A stretch of 64,000 nucleotides of DNA from Actinomadura livida. Its GTDB lineage: Bacteria > Actinomycetota > Actinomycetes > Streptosporangiales > Streptosporangiaceae. Both the position numbers and the translations under genes were made by a program. The stretch lies in assembly GCF_014648675.1 (NCBI RefSeq), contig NZ_BMRO01000007.1, positions 137,011 to 201,010 on the forward strand. The letters are read 5' to 3'. Each line of letters begins with the position of its first letter. The first letter of the stretch is position 1. Under the pieces are notes generated by a model. That model saw only the letters and a list, made by a program, of their open reading frames with translations, made no database searches and was not told the DNA's origin. Positions 1 through 8,571 of this stretch are shown here, in pieces.

Positions 1-716
1 TGACCAGGACCGACACCACCAAGCCCACCAAGCCGGAGGAGACCGAGACCTCCGGCGAGGAGGAGACCGCCATGGAGGAGCCCCTCAAGGTGAAGGGCGT
101 CGAGAAGGAGTCCGGTGAGGCGGTCGCCGGCAAGCGGGCGTGGGCGCGGATGCCGGGCAAGGCGGCGCTGGTCAGGGCGACGGTCGCGGTGGCGCTCGTC
201 GGGTCGGTGGTCACGGCCGGGCTGCAGTGGTACCAGGCCGACCAGGCGGCGCAGCGGGACGCGGAGCGCCGGGAGGTCCGGTCCAGCGCGGCCGAGTTCG
301 GCGAGGCGCTGCTCAGCTACGACCACACCAAGCTCCAGGCGGCGCGCGACCGGGTCCTCGGGCTGGCGTCGGACGACTTCGCCAAGACCTACGACGAGGC
401 GTTCACCGGCGGCCTCGAAGGCGTCATCACGAAGCTGAAGGCGAGCGCGACCGCGACGGTCCGCACCGTCTACCTGGAAGAGATCGAGGCGGGCACCGCG
501 AAGGCCGTCGTCGTCATGGACTCCGAGGTGACCAGCACGGCGGGAACCCGCCGCGTCCTCGGCTCCTACCTCGACATGCGGCTGACGCGCCGCGGCGACG
601 AGTGGAAGGTCACCGAGGTCACCTCGGTCGGCGCGGCGAACGAGACCATGACCGACCCCGACGGCGAGCAGCAGAAGCCGGACGCGGGCGTCCCGTCCCC
701 CGACCCGAGCCCGTGA
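1..716 (+). CDS. Mce-associated membrane protein, 5' end at window edge
   Basis: Resembles the Mce-associated (Mas) membrane proteins encoded beside mce lipid-importer operons. The visible part has a charged Glu/Lys/Thr-rich cytoplasmic N-terminus, one membrane helix at about residues 30-52 counted from the ATG at 72, then an alpha/beta extracellular domain resembling SnoaL/NTF2-like folds, and a short Pro/Asp tail. The frame stays open upstream of 72 to base 3, and bases 1-2 (tg) would complete an NTG start lying one base outside the window. That start is likely, because the upstream residues have the same acidic composition. A strong hairpin follows the stop. The mce genes themselves must lie to the left if present; that is inference. 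Confidence 0.75.
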   Translation, partial: TRTDTTKPTKPEETETSGEEETAMEEPLKVKGVEKESGEAVAGKRAWARMPGKAALVRATVAVALVGSVVTAGLQWYQADQAAQRDAERREVRSSAAEFGEALLSYDHTKLQAARDRVLGLASDDFAKTYDEAFTGGLEGVITKLKASATATVRTVYLEEIEAGTAKAVVVMDSEVTSTAGTRRVLGSYLDMRLTRRGDEWKVTEVTSVGAANETMTDPDGEQQKPDAGVPSPDPSP

Positions 717-727
717 GCGGAACGGGA

Positions 728-770
728 CAGGGCCGGTGCCACGCAGGTGCGGGGAATGGCACCGGCCCTG
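728..770. terminator. Hairpin terminator between Mce-associated gene and chitinase
   Basis: A perfect 14-bp inverted repeat (728-741 with 757-770) around a 15-nt loop lies between the convergent ends of the Mce-associated gene and the chitinase operon. It could stop transcription from both sides. There is no T-run, which is usual for high-GC actinobacteria. Confidence 0.7.
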
Positions 771-805
771 AGCTCAGCTGACCCCGGCGGCCGCGGGCCG
801 GGGCC

Positions 806-2572
806 TCATGGGAGGGCGTTGAGGAACGGTTCGTGGCTGTTCATGAACTCCCATCCGTGGTAGCGGTCCCAGTTGATCGACCAGGTCATCAGCCCGCGCA
901 AGGCAGGTGACGTCCCGCCGCGGAGGGTGTACGAGCCGCAGTCCTGGCCCTCGACCAGGCAGTTCAGCGCCTGGTGCACCTGTACGGGCGGGGTGTGGCC
1001 GTTGCCCGCGCTGACGGCGGCGGGCAGGCCGAAGGCGATCTGGTCGGGGCGCAGGCCGGGGAACGTGCGGCCGGTGTTCCCGACCGTGAACCCGGCCTTC
1101 ACCATGTCGGTCATCGCGATGTGGAAATCGGCGCCGCCCATCGTGTGGTACTGGCCGTCCAGCCCCATGACCGGGCCGGAGTTGTAGTCCTGGACGTGCA
1201 GGACGGTCAGGTCGTCGCGCACGGCGTGGATCACCGGCAGGTACGCGCCCCTCCGGTTGTCGCCGCCCGCGCTGCCGGGGCCGTAGAACTGGTGGCCGAC
1301 CTGCACGAAGAACGTCTCGGGCGCCATCGTCAGGACGAAGTCGTCCCCGTACCGGGCCTTCAGCGACCGCAGCGCCGAGATCAGGTTGACGATCACCGGT
1401 GTGGTGGGGGCGCGGAAGTCGGTGTCGCCCGCGTCGAGGTAGAGGGAGTGGCCCTCGAAGTCGATGTCCAGACCGTCCAGCCCGTACCGGTCGATGATCT
1501 CGGAGACCGACCGGACGAACGCGTCCCGCGCGGCGGCCGTCGTGAGCTGCACCTGGCCGTTCTGGCCGCCGATCGAGATCAGCACCTTCTTGCCCTGCGC
1601 CTGCTTGGCGCGGACGGCGGCGGCGAACTCGGCCTCGCTCTCCACGTTCGGGCACTCGCTCACCGGGCAGCGGGTGAACCGGATGTCGCCGGACGTGGGC
1701 GACGTCGGCTCACCGAATGCGAGGTTGATGATGTCCCAGGCGTCCGGGACGTCCGCCAGCCGCACGTACCCGGAACCGTTGGCGAAGCTCGCGTGCAGGT
1801 AGCCGATGAGCGCGTGCTTCGGGAGGCCGGTGTCGGCGCAGCCGCTCGTCCGGGCGCTTACGGTCGCGGACCTGGCGGACTCTCCGGCGTCGTTGTAGGC
1901 GGCGACCGTGTAGCTGTGCGAGCTGCATACCGCGAGGTTCGAGATGGTGGTGCTCGTCCCGGGCACGGTGGCGCGCAGGGTGGAGCCCTCGTAGATGCGG
2001 TAACCGGTCACGTCCCCTGTGGCCGGGGTCCATGACAGGGAGATGGAGGTGTCGGTGACGGTATCGACCCTGGGTGTTCCGGGGGTGCCGGGTACTCCTG
2101 GCTGGGGTTCGCCACCTGGGCCGTCCAGGACGACGTCGTCGGCGTGGTACGTCCCGTTGCCGTACCAGCCGTGGAGGAAGATCTCCGCGGACGTCTGGTC
2201 CGCGCCCGTGGTGAAGGAGACCGCCAGCTTGGTGAAGTCGGCGGCCGAGGGCGTCCACGTGGACGTCCCGCCGGCCACACCGAGGTAGACGTAGTTGCCG
2301 CGCACCCACGCCGACAGTTCGTATGCGGTGTTCGGCTGAACGTTGACGGTCTGCGTGCACCGGCCGGTGTCACCCGCGGTCACTCCGCCCGCGAGCGCGT
2401 ACGACCCCGTCCGCACCGGGGCGGTCACCACCGATCCGCCGGAGCATGTCCAATTCGCGAGCGACCCGCTCTCGAAACCGGCGTTGGCCAGCACGTTCGC
2501 CGCCTGCGCGGGGCCGGTGACGCCGACCAGCAGCCCGGCGACCACGGCCGCCAAGACCCAGATTCTCTTCAT
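806..2572 (-). CDS. Secreted GH18 chitinase with N-terminal CBM4_9-like and FnIII domains
   Basis: Predicted extracellular chitinase. Order: signal peptide (1-25, ends AQA), a beta-sandwich carbohydrate-binding module of CBM4_9 type (about 26-152, starting NVLANAGFESG), a fibronectin III domain (about 165-245), and the GH18 barrel (about 252-588). The GH18 signature DGLDIDFE (about 366-373) contains the catalytic Glu and the two conserved Asp. The ATG at 2572 is preferred over the GTG directly before it because the GAGGGG ribosome site sits at better spacing. The gene starts 10 bases after the stop of the upstream chitinase, so the two form an operon. Substrate preference beyond chitin is not visible. 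Confidence 0.92.
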   Translation of the reverse strand: MKRIWVLAAVVAGLLVGVTGPAQAANVLANAGFESGSLANWTCSGGSVVTAPVRTGSYALAGGVTAGDTGRCTQTVNVQPNTAYELSAWVRGNYVYLGVAGGTSTWTPSAADFTKLAVSFTTGADQTSAEIFLHGWYGNGTYHADDVVLDGPGGEPQPGVPGTPGTPRVDTVTDTSISLSWTPATGDVTGYRIYEGSTLRATVPGTSTTISNLAVCSSHSYTVAAYNDAGESARSATVSARTSGCADTGLPKHALIGYLHASFANGSGYVRLADVPDAWDIINLAFGEPTSPTSGDIRFTRCPVSECPNVESEAEFAAAVRAKQAQGKKVLISIGGQNGQVQLTTAAARDAFVRSVSEIIDRYGLDGLDIDFEGHSLYLDAGDTDFRAPTTPVIVNLISALRSLKARYGDDFVLTMAPETFFVQVGHQFYGPGSAGGDNRRGAYLPVIHAVRDDLTVLHVQDYNSGPVMGLDGQYHTMGGADFHIAMTDMVKAGFTVGNTGRTFPGLRPDQIAFGLPAAVSAGNGHTPPVQVHQALNCLVEGQDCGSYTLRGGTSPALRGLMTWSINWDRYHGWEFMNSHEPFLNALP

Positions 2573-2582
2573 CACGGCCCCT

Positions 2583-4154
2583 CTACGGAAGTGTGTCCAG
2601 GTGCGGGCCGACGGTCCTGGAGAAGGCGCCGCCGTTCGTCACGTCCCAGTTGATCGACCACGTCATCGCGCCGCGGATGCCGGGATACGTCCGGGACGGG
2701 GTGAACGATCCGCAGTTGGTGCCCTTCGCGAGGCAGTCGAGGGCGTCGTTGACCATCGCCGGTGCGACCACCCCGCCGCCCGCCGCGCCCGGCCCGGCGG
2801 GGAGCCCCAGTGCGATCTGGTCGGGGCGGAGCCCGTTCTCTAGCTGGATGCACGCCAGCGCGGTCATGAAGTCGACCGTCCCCTGCCCGTACACCTTCTG
2901 GTCGCAGCCGAGCATGGTGCCCGAGTTGTAGTACTGCATGTGGACGACGGTGAGGATGTCCTTGATGTTCAGCGCGAGCCGGAAGTACGACCCGGCGGTG
3001 GACTGCATGTCGATGGTCTGCGGCGCCATCGTGATGATCAGGCCGCTGCCCGTCGCGGCGTGCAGGGTCCGGAGCGCCTGCTCCATGTAGGTCGGGTCGA
3101 GTCCGTTCTCCAGGTCGATGTCGACGCCGTCGAAGCCGTACTCGGTCATGAGCCCGCGCACGGAGTCGGCGAAGAGCTGCGCGGAGGCGGCGTCGGCGAC
3201 GCGGATGGCGCCCCTCTCGCCGCCGACCGACAGGATGACCTTCTTGCCGGCGTTCTGGAGCGCGGCGAGGTCCGCCTTGAACTGCGCGTCGGTGTATCCG
3301 CCCAGTGCGGCCGACAGTTCGGGGTCGACCCGGAAGGTGACCTCGCCGGGACGGGTCGTCGCCTCGCCGAACGCGACCGCGATGAGGTCGTACTCGTCCG
3401 GGACCTGCGAGAGCCGCAGCTCCTCGGCGGGGTTGACGAAGTCGTGCCAGTAGCCGGTGAGGAAGTGGCGGGGGAGCGGGCCGGTCGTGCATCCGGTCGT
3501 CGTGCCGGTCACGGCCGTGCTGGCGGGCGACTCGCCGTCGGCGTCGTATGCCCGGACCGTGTAGCTGTGCGTCGAGCAGGGCGTCAGGCCGGAGATGGTG
3601 GCGGTGGTTCCGGTCACGGTCGTCCGCAGGTCGGAGCCCTCGTAGACGCGGTATCCGGTGGGCGTGCCGGTGGCGGCCTGCCAGGACAGGGTCAGGGACG
3701 AGTCGGTGCGGGCGGTGATGGTCGGTGTGCCCGGTTTGCCCAGCTCGCCGGGCTCCTGCGGGTCGCCTGTGCAGGGCTGGCCGTTGAAGGTGCAGTTCTC
3801 CGGGGCGCCGGGACCGTTCCCTAGAAAGCCGAACGTGACCGAACCGCCCGGCGGGATCGTGGCGTTGTATTCGCGGTGCTGGAACGTGTGGTGCTGCCCG
3901 TCCTTGGTGAGGAGGCTGTCCCAGTAGGTGCCGATGGACGTCCCGGCGGGCAGGTCGAACTCGACCCGCCATCCGTTGATCGTGGTGCTGGAGCCGTTGG
4001 TGAGCGTGAACCGTCCCTCCCAGCCGGAGCCCCAGTCGGAGGATTTGCCGAACGTCGCGGACGGGGCCGCCGTCGCGTGCGCGCTCGCGCCGAGCGGTGC
4101 CAGGAGGGCGATCAGGAGGACGGTGAGGGCGGTGAGTACGGAGCGGGGACGCAC
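2583..4154 (-). CDS. Secreted GH18 chitinase with CBM2 and FnIII domains
   Basis: Predicted secreted chitinase, first gene of the operon. After a signal peptide it has a CBM2 cellulose/chitin-binding module (ATFGKSSDWGSGWEGRFTL onward, about 35-130), a FnIII domain (about 143-222) and a GH18 catalytic domain (about 230-523). The active-site signature is DGVDIDLEN, with catalytic Glu near residue 349. I chose the GTG at 4154: GGAG stands 6 bases before it, whereas the ATG at 4166 has no purine-rich site. A palindromic operator lies about 60 bases upstream. CBM2-FnIII-GH18 is the standard build of Streptomyces-type chitinases. It differs from its partner in the binding module, so the two may act on different chitin forms. 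Confidence 0.93.
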   Translation of the reverse strand: MRPRSVLTALTVLLIALLAPLGASAHATAAPSATFGKSSDWGSGWEGRFTLTNGSSTTINGWRVEFDLPAGTSIGTYWDSLLTKDGQHHTFQHREYNATIPPGGSVTFGFLGNGPGAPENCTFNGQPCTGDPQEPGELGKPGTPTITARTDSSLTLSWQAATGTPTGYRVYEGSDLRTTVTGTTATISGLTPCSTHSYTVRAYDADGESPASTAVTGTTTGCTTGPLPRHFLTGYWHDFVNPAEELRLSQVPDEYDLIAVAFGEATTRPGEVTFRVDPELSAALGGYTDAQFKADLAALQNAGKKVILSVGGERGAIRVADAASAQLFADSVRGLMTEYGFDGVDIDLENGLDPTYMEQALRTLHAATGSGLIITMAPQTIDMQSTAGSYFRLALNIKDILTVVHMQYYNSGTMLGCDQKVYGQGTVDFMTALACIQLENGLRPDQIALGLPAGPGAAGGGVVAPAMVNDALDCLAKGTNCGSFTPSRTYPGIRGAMTWSINWDVTNGGAFSRTVGPHLDTLP

Positions 4155-4214
4155 GTCTGACTCCATCGGTAGGACGGCCGGCCGGTTCCCCCGAAACCCC
4201 GAGTCGCTAATCGT

Positions 4215-4249
4215 TAGGAAGGTTTCCTATAAGTTCTTTGCACGGTAAC
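4215..4249 (-). promoter_or_regulatory. Chitinase operator/promoter, copy 1
   Basis: A 15-bp near-palindrome TAGGAAGGTTTCCTA (4215-4229) is followed on the plus strand by TAAGT and, seven bases later, ACGGTAACC. The same arrangement occurs upstream of the third chitinase at 13105. The conserved block is confined to these two promoters and lies 60-95 bases before the GTG. It is probably the binding site of a shared chitin-responsive regulator. The regulator is not identified, and the site does not match the DasR consensus. Confidence 0.65.
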
Positions 4250-4399
4250 CATTGGCCATGACCTGGATCAACCCCCTTCGCGGCGCGTTGGGACGGGCCT
4301 GGGAAACCAGCCCAGCTCGTACGCCGAACCAGCGCGACCGGCCGGGAAATTAGGCAGGAGTAGCCGAATCGGCAGCTGCCGACCGGCAGATTGCGACAG

Positions 4400-4700
4400 T
4401 CAGGCGGCGCGTGCGGCCCCTCGGAAGACCTGCTTCGCGTGCCACTCGATGTGCGCGCGCTCGACCAGGGTCAGACCGGACAGGTCGCGCCCGACCATTT
4501 GGTCGGCCCGGGCGGCCCGAACTCCCGGAGCAGCCGGTCGAAATCCTTTCCGCCGCCGAGAACTCGATCGGGTCGGGTCCTTCGTTGCGGAATCGTCCCA
4601 GTGCGTAAAGCAGGAGTAGGGGCTTGTGCGGAGCGCGTTCACCATGGCGCGAGTAGCGTCTGACGCCGAGAACCCGCTCCACCCAGTCCACCTCCGACAC
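4400..4700 (-). pseudogene. Decayed SBD-HNH restriction endonuclease (phosphorothioate-DNA type) fragment
   Basis: The first ~50 codons from the GTG at 4700 match the start of the actinobacterial SBD-HNH (ScoMcrA-like) family: VDWVERVLGVRRY, then GERAPHKPLLLLYALGRF. The frame is then lost by about one base. A second frame gives KDFDRLLREFGPP, which continues the family pattern, and stops soon after. A third frame gives HIEWHAKQVFRGAARAA and a stop at 4400, resembling the family C-terminus. Almost the whole HNH catalytic middle is missing, so the gene is dead by frameshift plus a large deletion. It starts one base after the stop of the upstream gene, so it once belonged to a two-gene unit. The family assignment is from memory of the N-terminal motif. 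Confidence 0.6.
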
Positions 4701-4701
4701 C

Positions 4702-6270
4702 CTAATCCGGCTTGGTGGTGGTCGCTGGCTCGTTCAGGAGTCGGTGAAGCGTGGTCTTGGCGGCCAGGTCGGGGCCGGCCTCGATCGCCTTGGAGATGGT
4801 GTCGTCCCAGTCGGTGGCCGCTTCGTCGGTCGTGGACGCGAACGTTTCCTGAACGGCGTTGCCGGACAGCAGCCCGGCCAGGGCGATCAGCGGGCGTGCC
4901 CAGCCGCGTCCCTCGGCGGTGAAGGAGACGTCCAACTTCCAGCGGCCGTCCTCCCCGGGCGAGCCCGCGATGGAAAAGATCCCCTCCCCGAGGGGCTGCT
5001 CGACCTTGGCGGTGAAGGCCGGGCTGTCGTCGCCTGAACCGTCGACGCCTGCCCACCAGCGTTCAAGGTCTCCCTCGGCCGTCACCTTGAGCCGCGTGAT
5101 CTCTTCGAACGCGCCGTCGAACGCGGCCCGGACGCGGGTCGGCTTCGCCGCGCTGTCGAGTTCGGCCCATCCGGTCTGCGCGTTCTCCGGGCCGTTCATC
5201 TCGATCCGGCTGGGGCCGTCCGGCTCCCAGGCGGTCACGCTGATGTCCAGCGACTCGGTTCGCCTGTGCTTTCCGATCTCGTTGCGCTGCGTTTCGCTGT
5301 GCTCCTTGGTCTCGTTGTGCTGTGTCTCGCTGTTCTCTTCGAGGGCGATGCGGTAGCGCGCGCCGGGCCGGATGTGCTCGCCTTCGAGGAGTCGGATGTC
5401 GGCGGTCGTATCCGTGAGTCGTCCGTTTTCGACGCGCAGTTCTCCGATGTGGCGGTGGAGGGCGGCCACGTAATCCTCGACCCATTTGCGTGAGACGGAC
5501 CTGACCTCAACCTGATGCCGCACGGTGACCCGCTCCTGCCACCCGCGTTCCGCCATGCCGGGCACGGCGTCGTTCCACGCGGTCTCCGCTTTCTCGAAAC
5601 TCATGCGCAGAAGGCGGCGGACGCGGCCCCGCATGATGAGAAGACCGAGCGCGGCCACCGGGCGCGCGACCCAGCGTCCGCGGAACCGCAGGATGCTCTC
5701 GACGCTCCAGCGCTCGTCCACGTCCTTTCCGCGATCGCCCCGGAAGGACGCGAAAGCCAAGGGGTGCTGGACGCGCAGGGAGATGGGCGAGGTTCGCTGG
5801 CCCAGCACGGACCACCATTCCTCGAACCGCACCTCGCCCTCCCACTTCGCGCGCTGAAGCCTGCGAAGCAGCCCCGGCCCCGGTCCCTGGTAGTCGCCTT
5901 CGACGCGGAAGGTATGCGCTCGTTGCCCGGCCATGCGCAGTTCTATCTGCGCGTTCACGACGTGCCCTTCCAGATCGGACGTTATCTCGATCCGAGATTC
6001 TCCCGCCCTGTCCCAGGACACGAGTTTTACGTCGAGAGTCAGCTGCTCGTCGTCTCCACCAAGCAACTCGATTCGATAGCGGGCACCGGTGGTGAGATGT
6101 TCACCCTCGGTCAATCGCACGTCGGCGTCGCCGTCGAAGTCTTCACCGATGTCGAGCTTGCCATCGGTGAACGGCAAGCCCTCCATCCAGTCCAGGAGGG
6201 CGCGGACCACCTCGTCCACCAAGGGACGGGGGACGGGGGCAAGCTCGGCATGGTGCTTGAAGCGCGACAT
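4702..6270 (-). CDS. Unknown protein made of two tandemly duplicated halves
   Basis: Function not recognised. The protein is two copies of a ~260-residue unit. Matching pieces include RLTEGEHLTTGARYRIEL versus RLLEGEHIRPGARYRIAL, SRIEITSDLEG versus SRIEMNGPENA, and GRWVARPVAALGLL versus GRGWARPLIALAGLL followed by an acidic W(N/D)D helix. The predominantly beta pattern ending in a hydrophobic helix suggests an SRPBCC-like lipid- or ligand-binding fold, but that is a guess. The second unit carries a low-complexity Glu/Thr/His/Asn insert (around nucleotides 5270-5345). The start is uncertain: ATG at 6270 or 6279; neither has an ideal ribosome site. The next gene on the same strand is the SBD-HNH remnant. 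Confidence 0.6.
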   Translation of the reverse strand: MSRFKHHAELAPVPRPLVDEVVRALLDWMEGLPFTDGKLDIGEDFDGDADVRLTEGEHLTTGARYRIELLGGDDEQLTLDVKLVSWDRAGESRIEITSDLEGHVVNAQIELRMAGQRAHTFRVEGDYQGPGPGLLRRLQRAKWEGEVRFEEWWSVLGQRTSPISLRVQHPLAFASFRGDRGKDVDERWSVESILRFRGRWVARPVAALGLLIMRGRVRRLLRMSFEKAETAWNDAVPGMAERGWQERVTVRHQVEVRSVSRKWVEDYVAALHRHIGELRVENGRLTDTTADIRLLEGEHIRPGARYRIALEENSETQHNETKEHSETQRNEIGKHRRTESLDISVTAWEPDGPSRIEMNGPENAQTGWAELDSAAKPTRVRAAFDGAFEEITRLKVTAEGDLERWWAGVDGSGDDSPAFTAKVEQPLGEGIFSIAGSPGEDGRWKLDVSFTAEGRGWARPLIALAGLLSGNAVQETFASTTDEAATDWDDTISKAIEAGPDLAAKTTLHRLLNEPATTTKPD

Positions 6271-6328
6271 GCCGATCATGTTCCCGCAGGTCGGTGCCAA
6301 TCGGCCACCGTCGCAACGCAGATTGCCC

Positions 6329-6721
6329 TCAGCGAAGCTTGGCCCAAGTGACCTTGCCGCCTTCGTTCAGCGGACGAACGCCCCAGCCGGCGACGAGCTC
6401 GGACATCAACAAGAGCCCCCGCCCAGACAGCGCCGCGTGGTCCTCTCGTCCGATCACCGGTTGCCCCTCACCTGAGTCCCAGACCTCGACGACCACCCCG
6501 CCGTCGTGCTCGTCTGCGAAGACACGGACGACGATCGGTGCTTCCCCGTGCAGGTAGGCATTGGTGACGAGCTCGCAGACCACCAGCCGTCCCAGGTAGT
6601 CGTCGGCGATACCCCACTCGCGGAACCGCTGCGCAAGGAAGCGACGTGCGAGGCGAGGGGCCTGGTCGGTGGCGTCGAGAACGAGTGTCGGGACCTGGGA
6701 TGCGGTGGCGGTAGTCGGCAT
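6329..6721 (-). CDS. RsbW-like ATP-binding protein (HATPase_c_2)
   Basis: 130-residue GHKL-fold protein of the anti-sigma-factor/serine-kinase type. The N-box ELVTNAYLHG (about 50-59), the G1 box DSGEGQP and the G2-like SGRGLLLMSEL are all present, so it should bind ATP. Such short proteins are very abundant in actinomycetes beside XRE regulators and DUF397 proteins. Here it is divergent from exactly such a pair at 6884. The target (sigma or anti-anti-sigma factor) is not encoded in this neighbourhood. The ATG at 6721 has a GAGGTCA-type site upstream. Confidence 0.85.
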   Translation of the reverse strand: MPTTATASQVPTLVLDATDQAPRLARRFLAQRFREWGIADDYLGRLVVCELVTNAYLHGEAPIVVRVFADEHDGGVVVEVWDSGEGQPVIGREDHAALSGRGLLLMSELVAGWGVRPLNEGGKVTWAKLR

Positions 6722-6809
6722 GGATGTGACCTCTTCGGGGCGTTGTCCGGGTTCGGCTTCACAGCATGACCGAGGCGACTACTTTGTGTAGGCAATCGGT
6801 GACGATATG

Positions 6810-6828
6810 GGAAGGGTGTGAACCTTCC
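6810..6828. promoter_or_regulatory. Inverted repeat in divergent promoter region
   Basis: GGAAGG and CCTTCC arms separated by seven bases lie between the ATPase gene and the XRE gene. The site is well placed for autoregulation by the XRE protein, but nothing beyond the symmetry supports binding. Confidence 0.35.
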
Positions 6829-6883
6829 AGCGTCGGCGCCGAAGTTCCCTGAAGGTCCTTGAAACCGGACACAGGAGGCACAA

Positions 6884-7705
6884 GTGACGGTCGACCCCTA
6901 CAGCCCGCAGGCCATCTGGGGCCGTGAGCTGCGCCATTACCGCAGACGCGCCGGGCAGACCCAAGCCCAGCTCGCCGAACGGATCAACTTCTCGGAGTCG
7001 CTGATCTCTGGGGCCGAGACCGGTCAGCTCGCCGCTTCCATCGCGTTCGCGGAGGCGTGCGACCGCGAACTCGACACCGAAGGGGCGCTCCTGCGGACGC
7101 TCGACTTCAAGAAGGCCCACCGGTACCCGACCGGATTCGCGGAGTATCTGGAGGTCGAGAAGAAGACGTCCATGATCCGCTGGTACGAGGGGCTCTGCAT
7201 TCCCGGCCTCCTCCAGACGCCGGACTACGCGCGCGAACTCCACCGGGCCGGCCGTCCGGGCGACACCGAAGAAGAGATCGAGGCCCTCGTCACGACCCGC
7301 ATGGAGCGCAAGTCGCTGCTGACCGGGACGGCCGGGCCGACCCTGTGGGTCCTGGTGGACGAACCCGTCCTCCGGCGTCCGGTCGGCTCGCCCAAGATCA
7401 TGCAAGACCAGATAGGCCATCTCCTGGAGGCCGCCCACCACCCGAAGATCTCCCTGCAGGTGATCCCTTTCGACACTGGAGCACACGCGGGTCAGACGTG
7501 TTGCTTCATTCTCCTCACTCTCCCGGGCGGGACGACCGTGGCCTACAGTGAAGATCTGACCGGCGGCCGGTTCATCGAGCGCCCGGAGGACGTAGACCAT
7601 TGGCTCCTGTGCTACGAGTCGGTCAAATCGGTGGCCTTGCCGGTGAAGCAGTCGGCGGACCTACTCCGCCGCATTCTGAAAGAGGAGCATCATGGATCTG
7701 AGTAG
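6884..7705 (+). CDS. XRE-family regulator with DUF5753 domain
   Basis: 273-residue actinobacterial regulator. It has an N-terminal helix-turn-helix (about 12-65: GQTQAQLAERINFSESLISG) and a C-terminal DUF5753 domain (about 90-270), recognisable by YEGLCIPGLLQTPDYAREL and by the central LLTGTAGPTLWVLVDEPVL segment. The GTG start follows AGGAGG at 6-base spacing. The last codons overlap the DUF397 gene by 14 bases, so the pair is translationally coupled. In such pairs the DUF397 protein is thought to act as partner or toxin-like element of the regulator. The trigger cannot be read from sequence. Confidence 0.9.
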   Translation: MTVDPYSPQAIWGRELRHYRRRAGQTQAQLAERINFSESLISGAETGQLAASIAFAEACDRELDTEGALLRTLDFKKAHRYPTGFAEYLEVEKKTSMIRWYEGLCIPGLLQTPDYARELHRAGRPGDTEEEIEALVTTRMERKSLLTGTAGPTLWVLVDEPVLRRPVGSPKIMQDQIGHLLEAAHHPKISLQVIPFDTGAHAGQTCCFILLTLPGGTTVAYSEDLTGGRFIERPEDVDHWLLCYESVKSVALPVKQSADLLRRILKEEHHGSE

Positions 7706-7874
7706 GGCGGCATGGCGAAAGTCATCTCGCAGCTCCGGAAACGGCGGAGCCTGCGTCGAAGTCGCCGACCTGGCCTCCGGTATCGGTCTCCGTGATTCCA
7801 AGAACCCGGACGGACCCAAGCTGGTCGTTTCCCGCGATGCGTTCGCCGCGCTCGTGGCCAACCTGAAGCGCTGA
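7692..7874 (+). CDS. DUF397 protein
   Basis: 60-residue protein with the complete DUF397 pattern: W-R-K-S-S-R-S at the start, a central GACVEVA, then RDSKNPDGPKL and the terminal FAALVANLK. DUF397 proteins pair with DUF5753-type XRE regulators and have been discussed as a toxin-antitoxin-like or developmental switch. It overlaps the upstream regulator gene and is followed directly by a hairpin terminator, so the two form a complete operon. Confidence 0.88.
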   Translation: MDLSRAAWRKSSRSSGNGGACVEVADLASGIGLRDSKNPDGPKLVVSRDAFAALVANLKR

Positions 7875-7894
7875 CCCCCCGAAAGAGCTTCCGG

Positions 7895-7922
7895 AGCCCC
7901 GACCCTGTGAGGGATCGGGGCT
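7895..7922 (+). terminator. Hairpin terminator after XRE-DUF397 operon
   Basis: AGCCCCGA (7895-7902) pairs with TCGGGGCT (7915-7922). An inner CCCT/AGGG stem closes a GTG loop, with one bulged base. It starts about 20 bases after the DUF397 stop. Confidence 0.75.
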
Positions 7923-7978
7923 CTGCGTGCTTCTGGCGGCGGACAAATGACGCCTTGCCGATTTCCTCTCGTCCGTGT

Positions 7979-8414
7979 GGGTGGCTGAGGTCGCCTTTTA
8001 TCGGTTTAGTGCGGTGACCGTGGGTGGGCGGCTGAGGTGCCTCCCGTAGGTGGCGACGCCCGTTCTCTCTTGTCGACGGTTGCTGGCACGTTGGTTGCGG
8101 CAGTCGGTTCGGTTCGGGTGTTCATCTACAGGTTGAGCGCGTGGTGCTGTGGGCGCCGCGCTTCGCGCGGCAAAAGCGGTCGGCGAGGAGGCGGGTGGTC
8201 GGGGTCGCTGATGGCGCGCGTAGCGCGCTCCTAAGGCCGTATCCCGCACCTGCCTGTCACCGAGCACATAACCCAAGCCCAACAATCGCAACCAACGTGA
8301 TAGCGGTCGGCAGCAACGGGAAACGGTCGCTGTCCACCTTCGGAAGGCACCTCAGCCGTCCACCTGCACGAACCACCCCATCCCGATAAAGCCGTCCTCA
8401 GCCCGCGACCACCG
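7979..8414. repeat. Gene-free stretch with long imperfect inverted repeat
   Basis: Between DUF397 and the HNH gene (7875-8571) I see no gene. Two arms of about 70 bp face each other at roughly 7980-8053 and 8334-8413. The best part (8023-8053 against 8334-8364) matches at 28 of 31 bases, with core GGCTGAGGTGCC. Outward from it, a TTTATCGG block also matches without gaps, then another GGCTGAGG copy after one indel. The ~280-bp interior holds short GC-rich hairpins (for example at 8157-8171) but no supported reading frame. It could be a MITE-like remnant or a structured intergenic element. No target-site duplication was recognised. Confidence 0.5.
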
Positions 8415-8571
8415 TTGGATGATCGCCTACCGCAAGGAACGTCCTTATCGGCGTCGCAGGCGGAAAGAAACGCGGTGACAATAATGTGGCGTGTCCAAAA
8501 TGTCTACGCTTAATGTCGTGATCTCCTTGTAGAGTGGTCAATGGTCAATTCGCGTTGGGAGGTGAACCTAG

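Noticed and set aside
7875..8571. Insertion sequence in the gene-free stretch
   Set aside because: An inverted repeat is present, but no transposase fragment or target duplication could be recognised.
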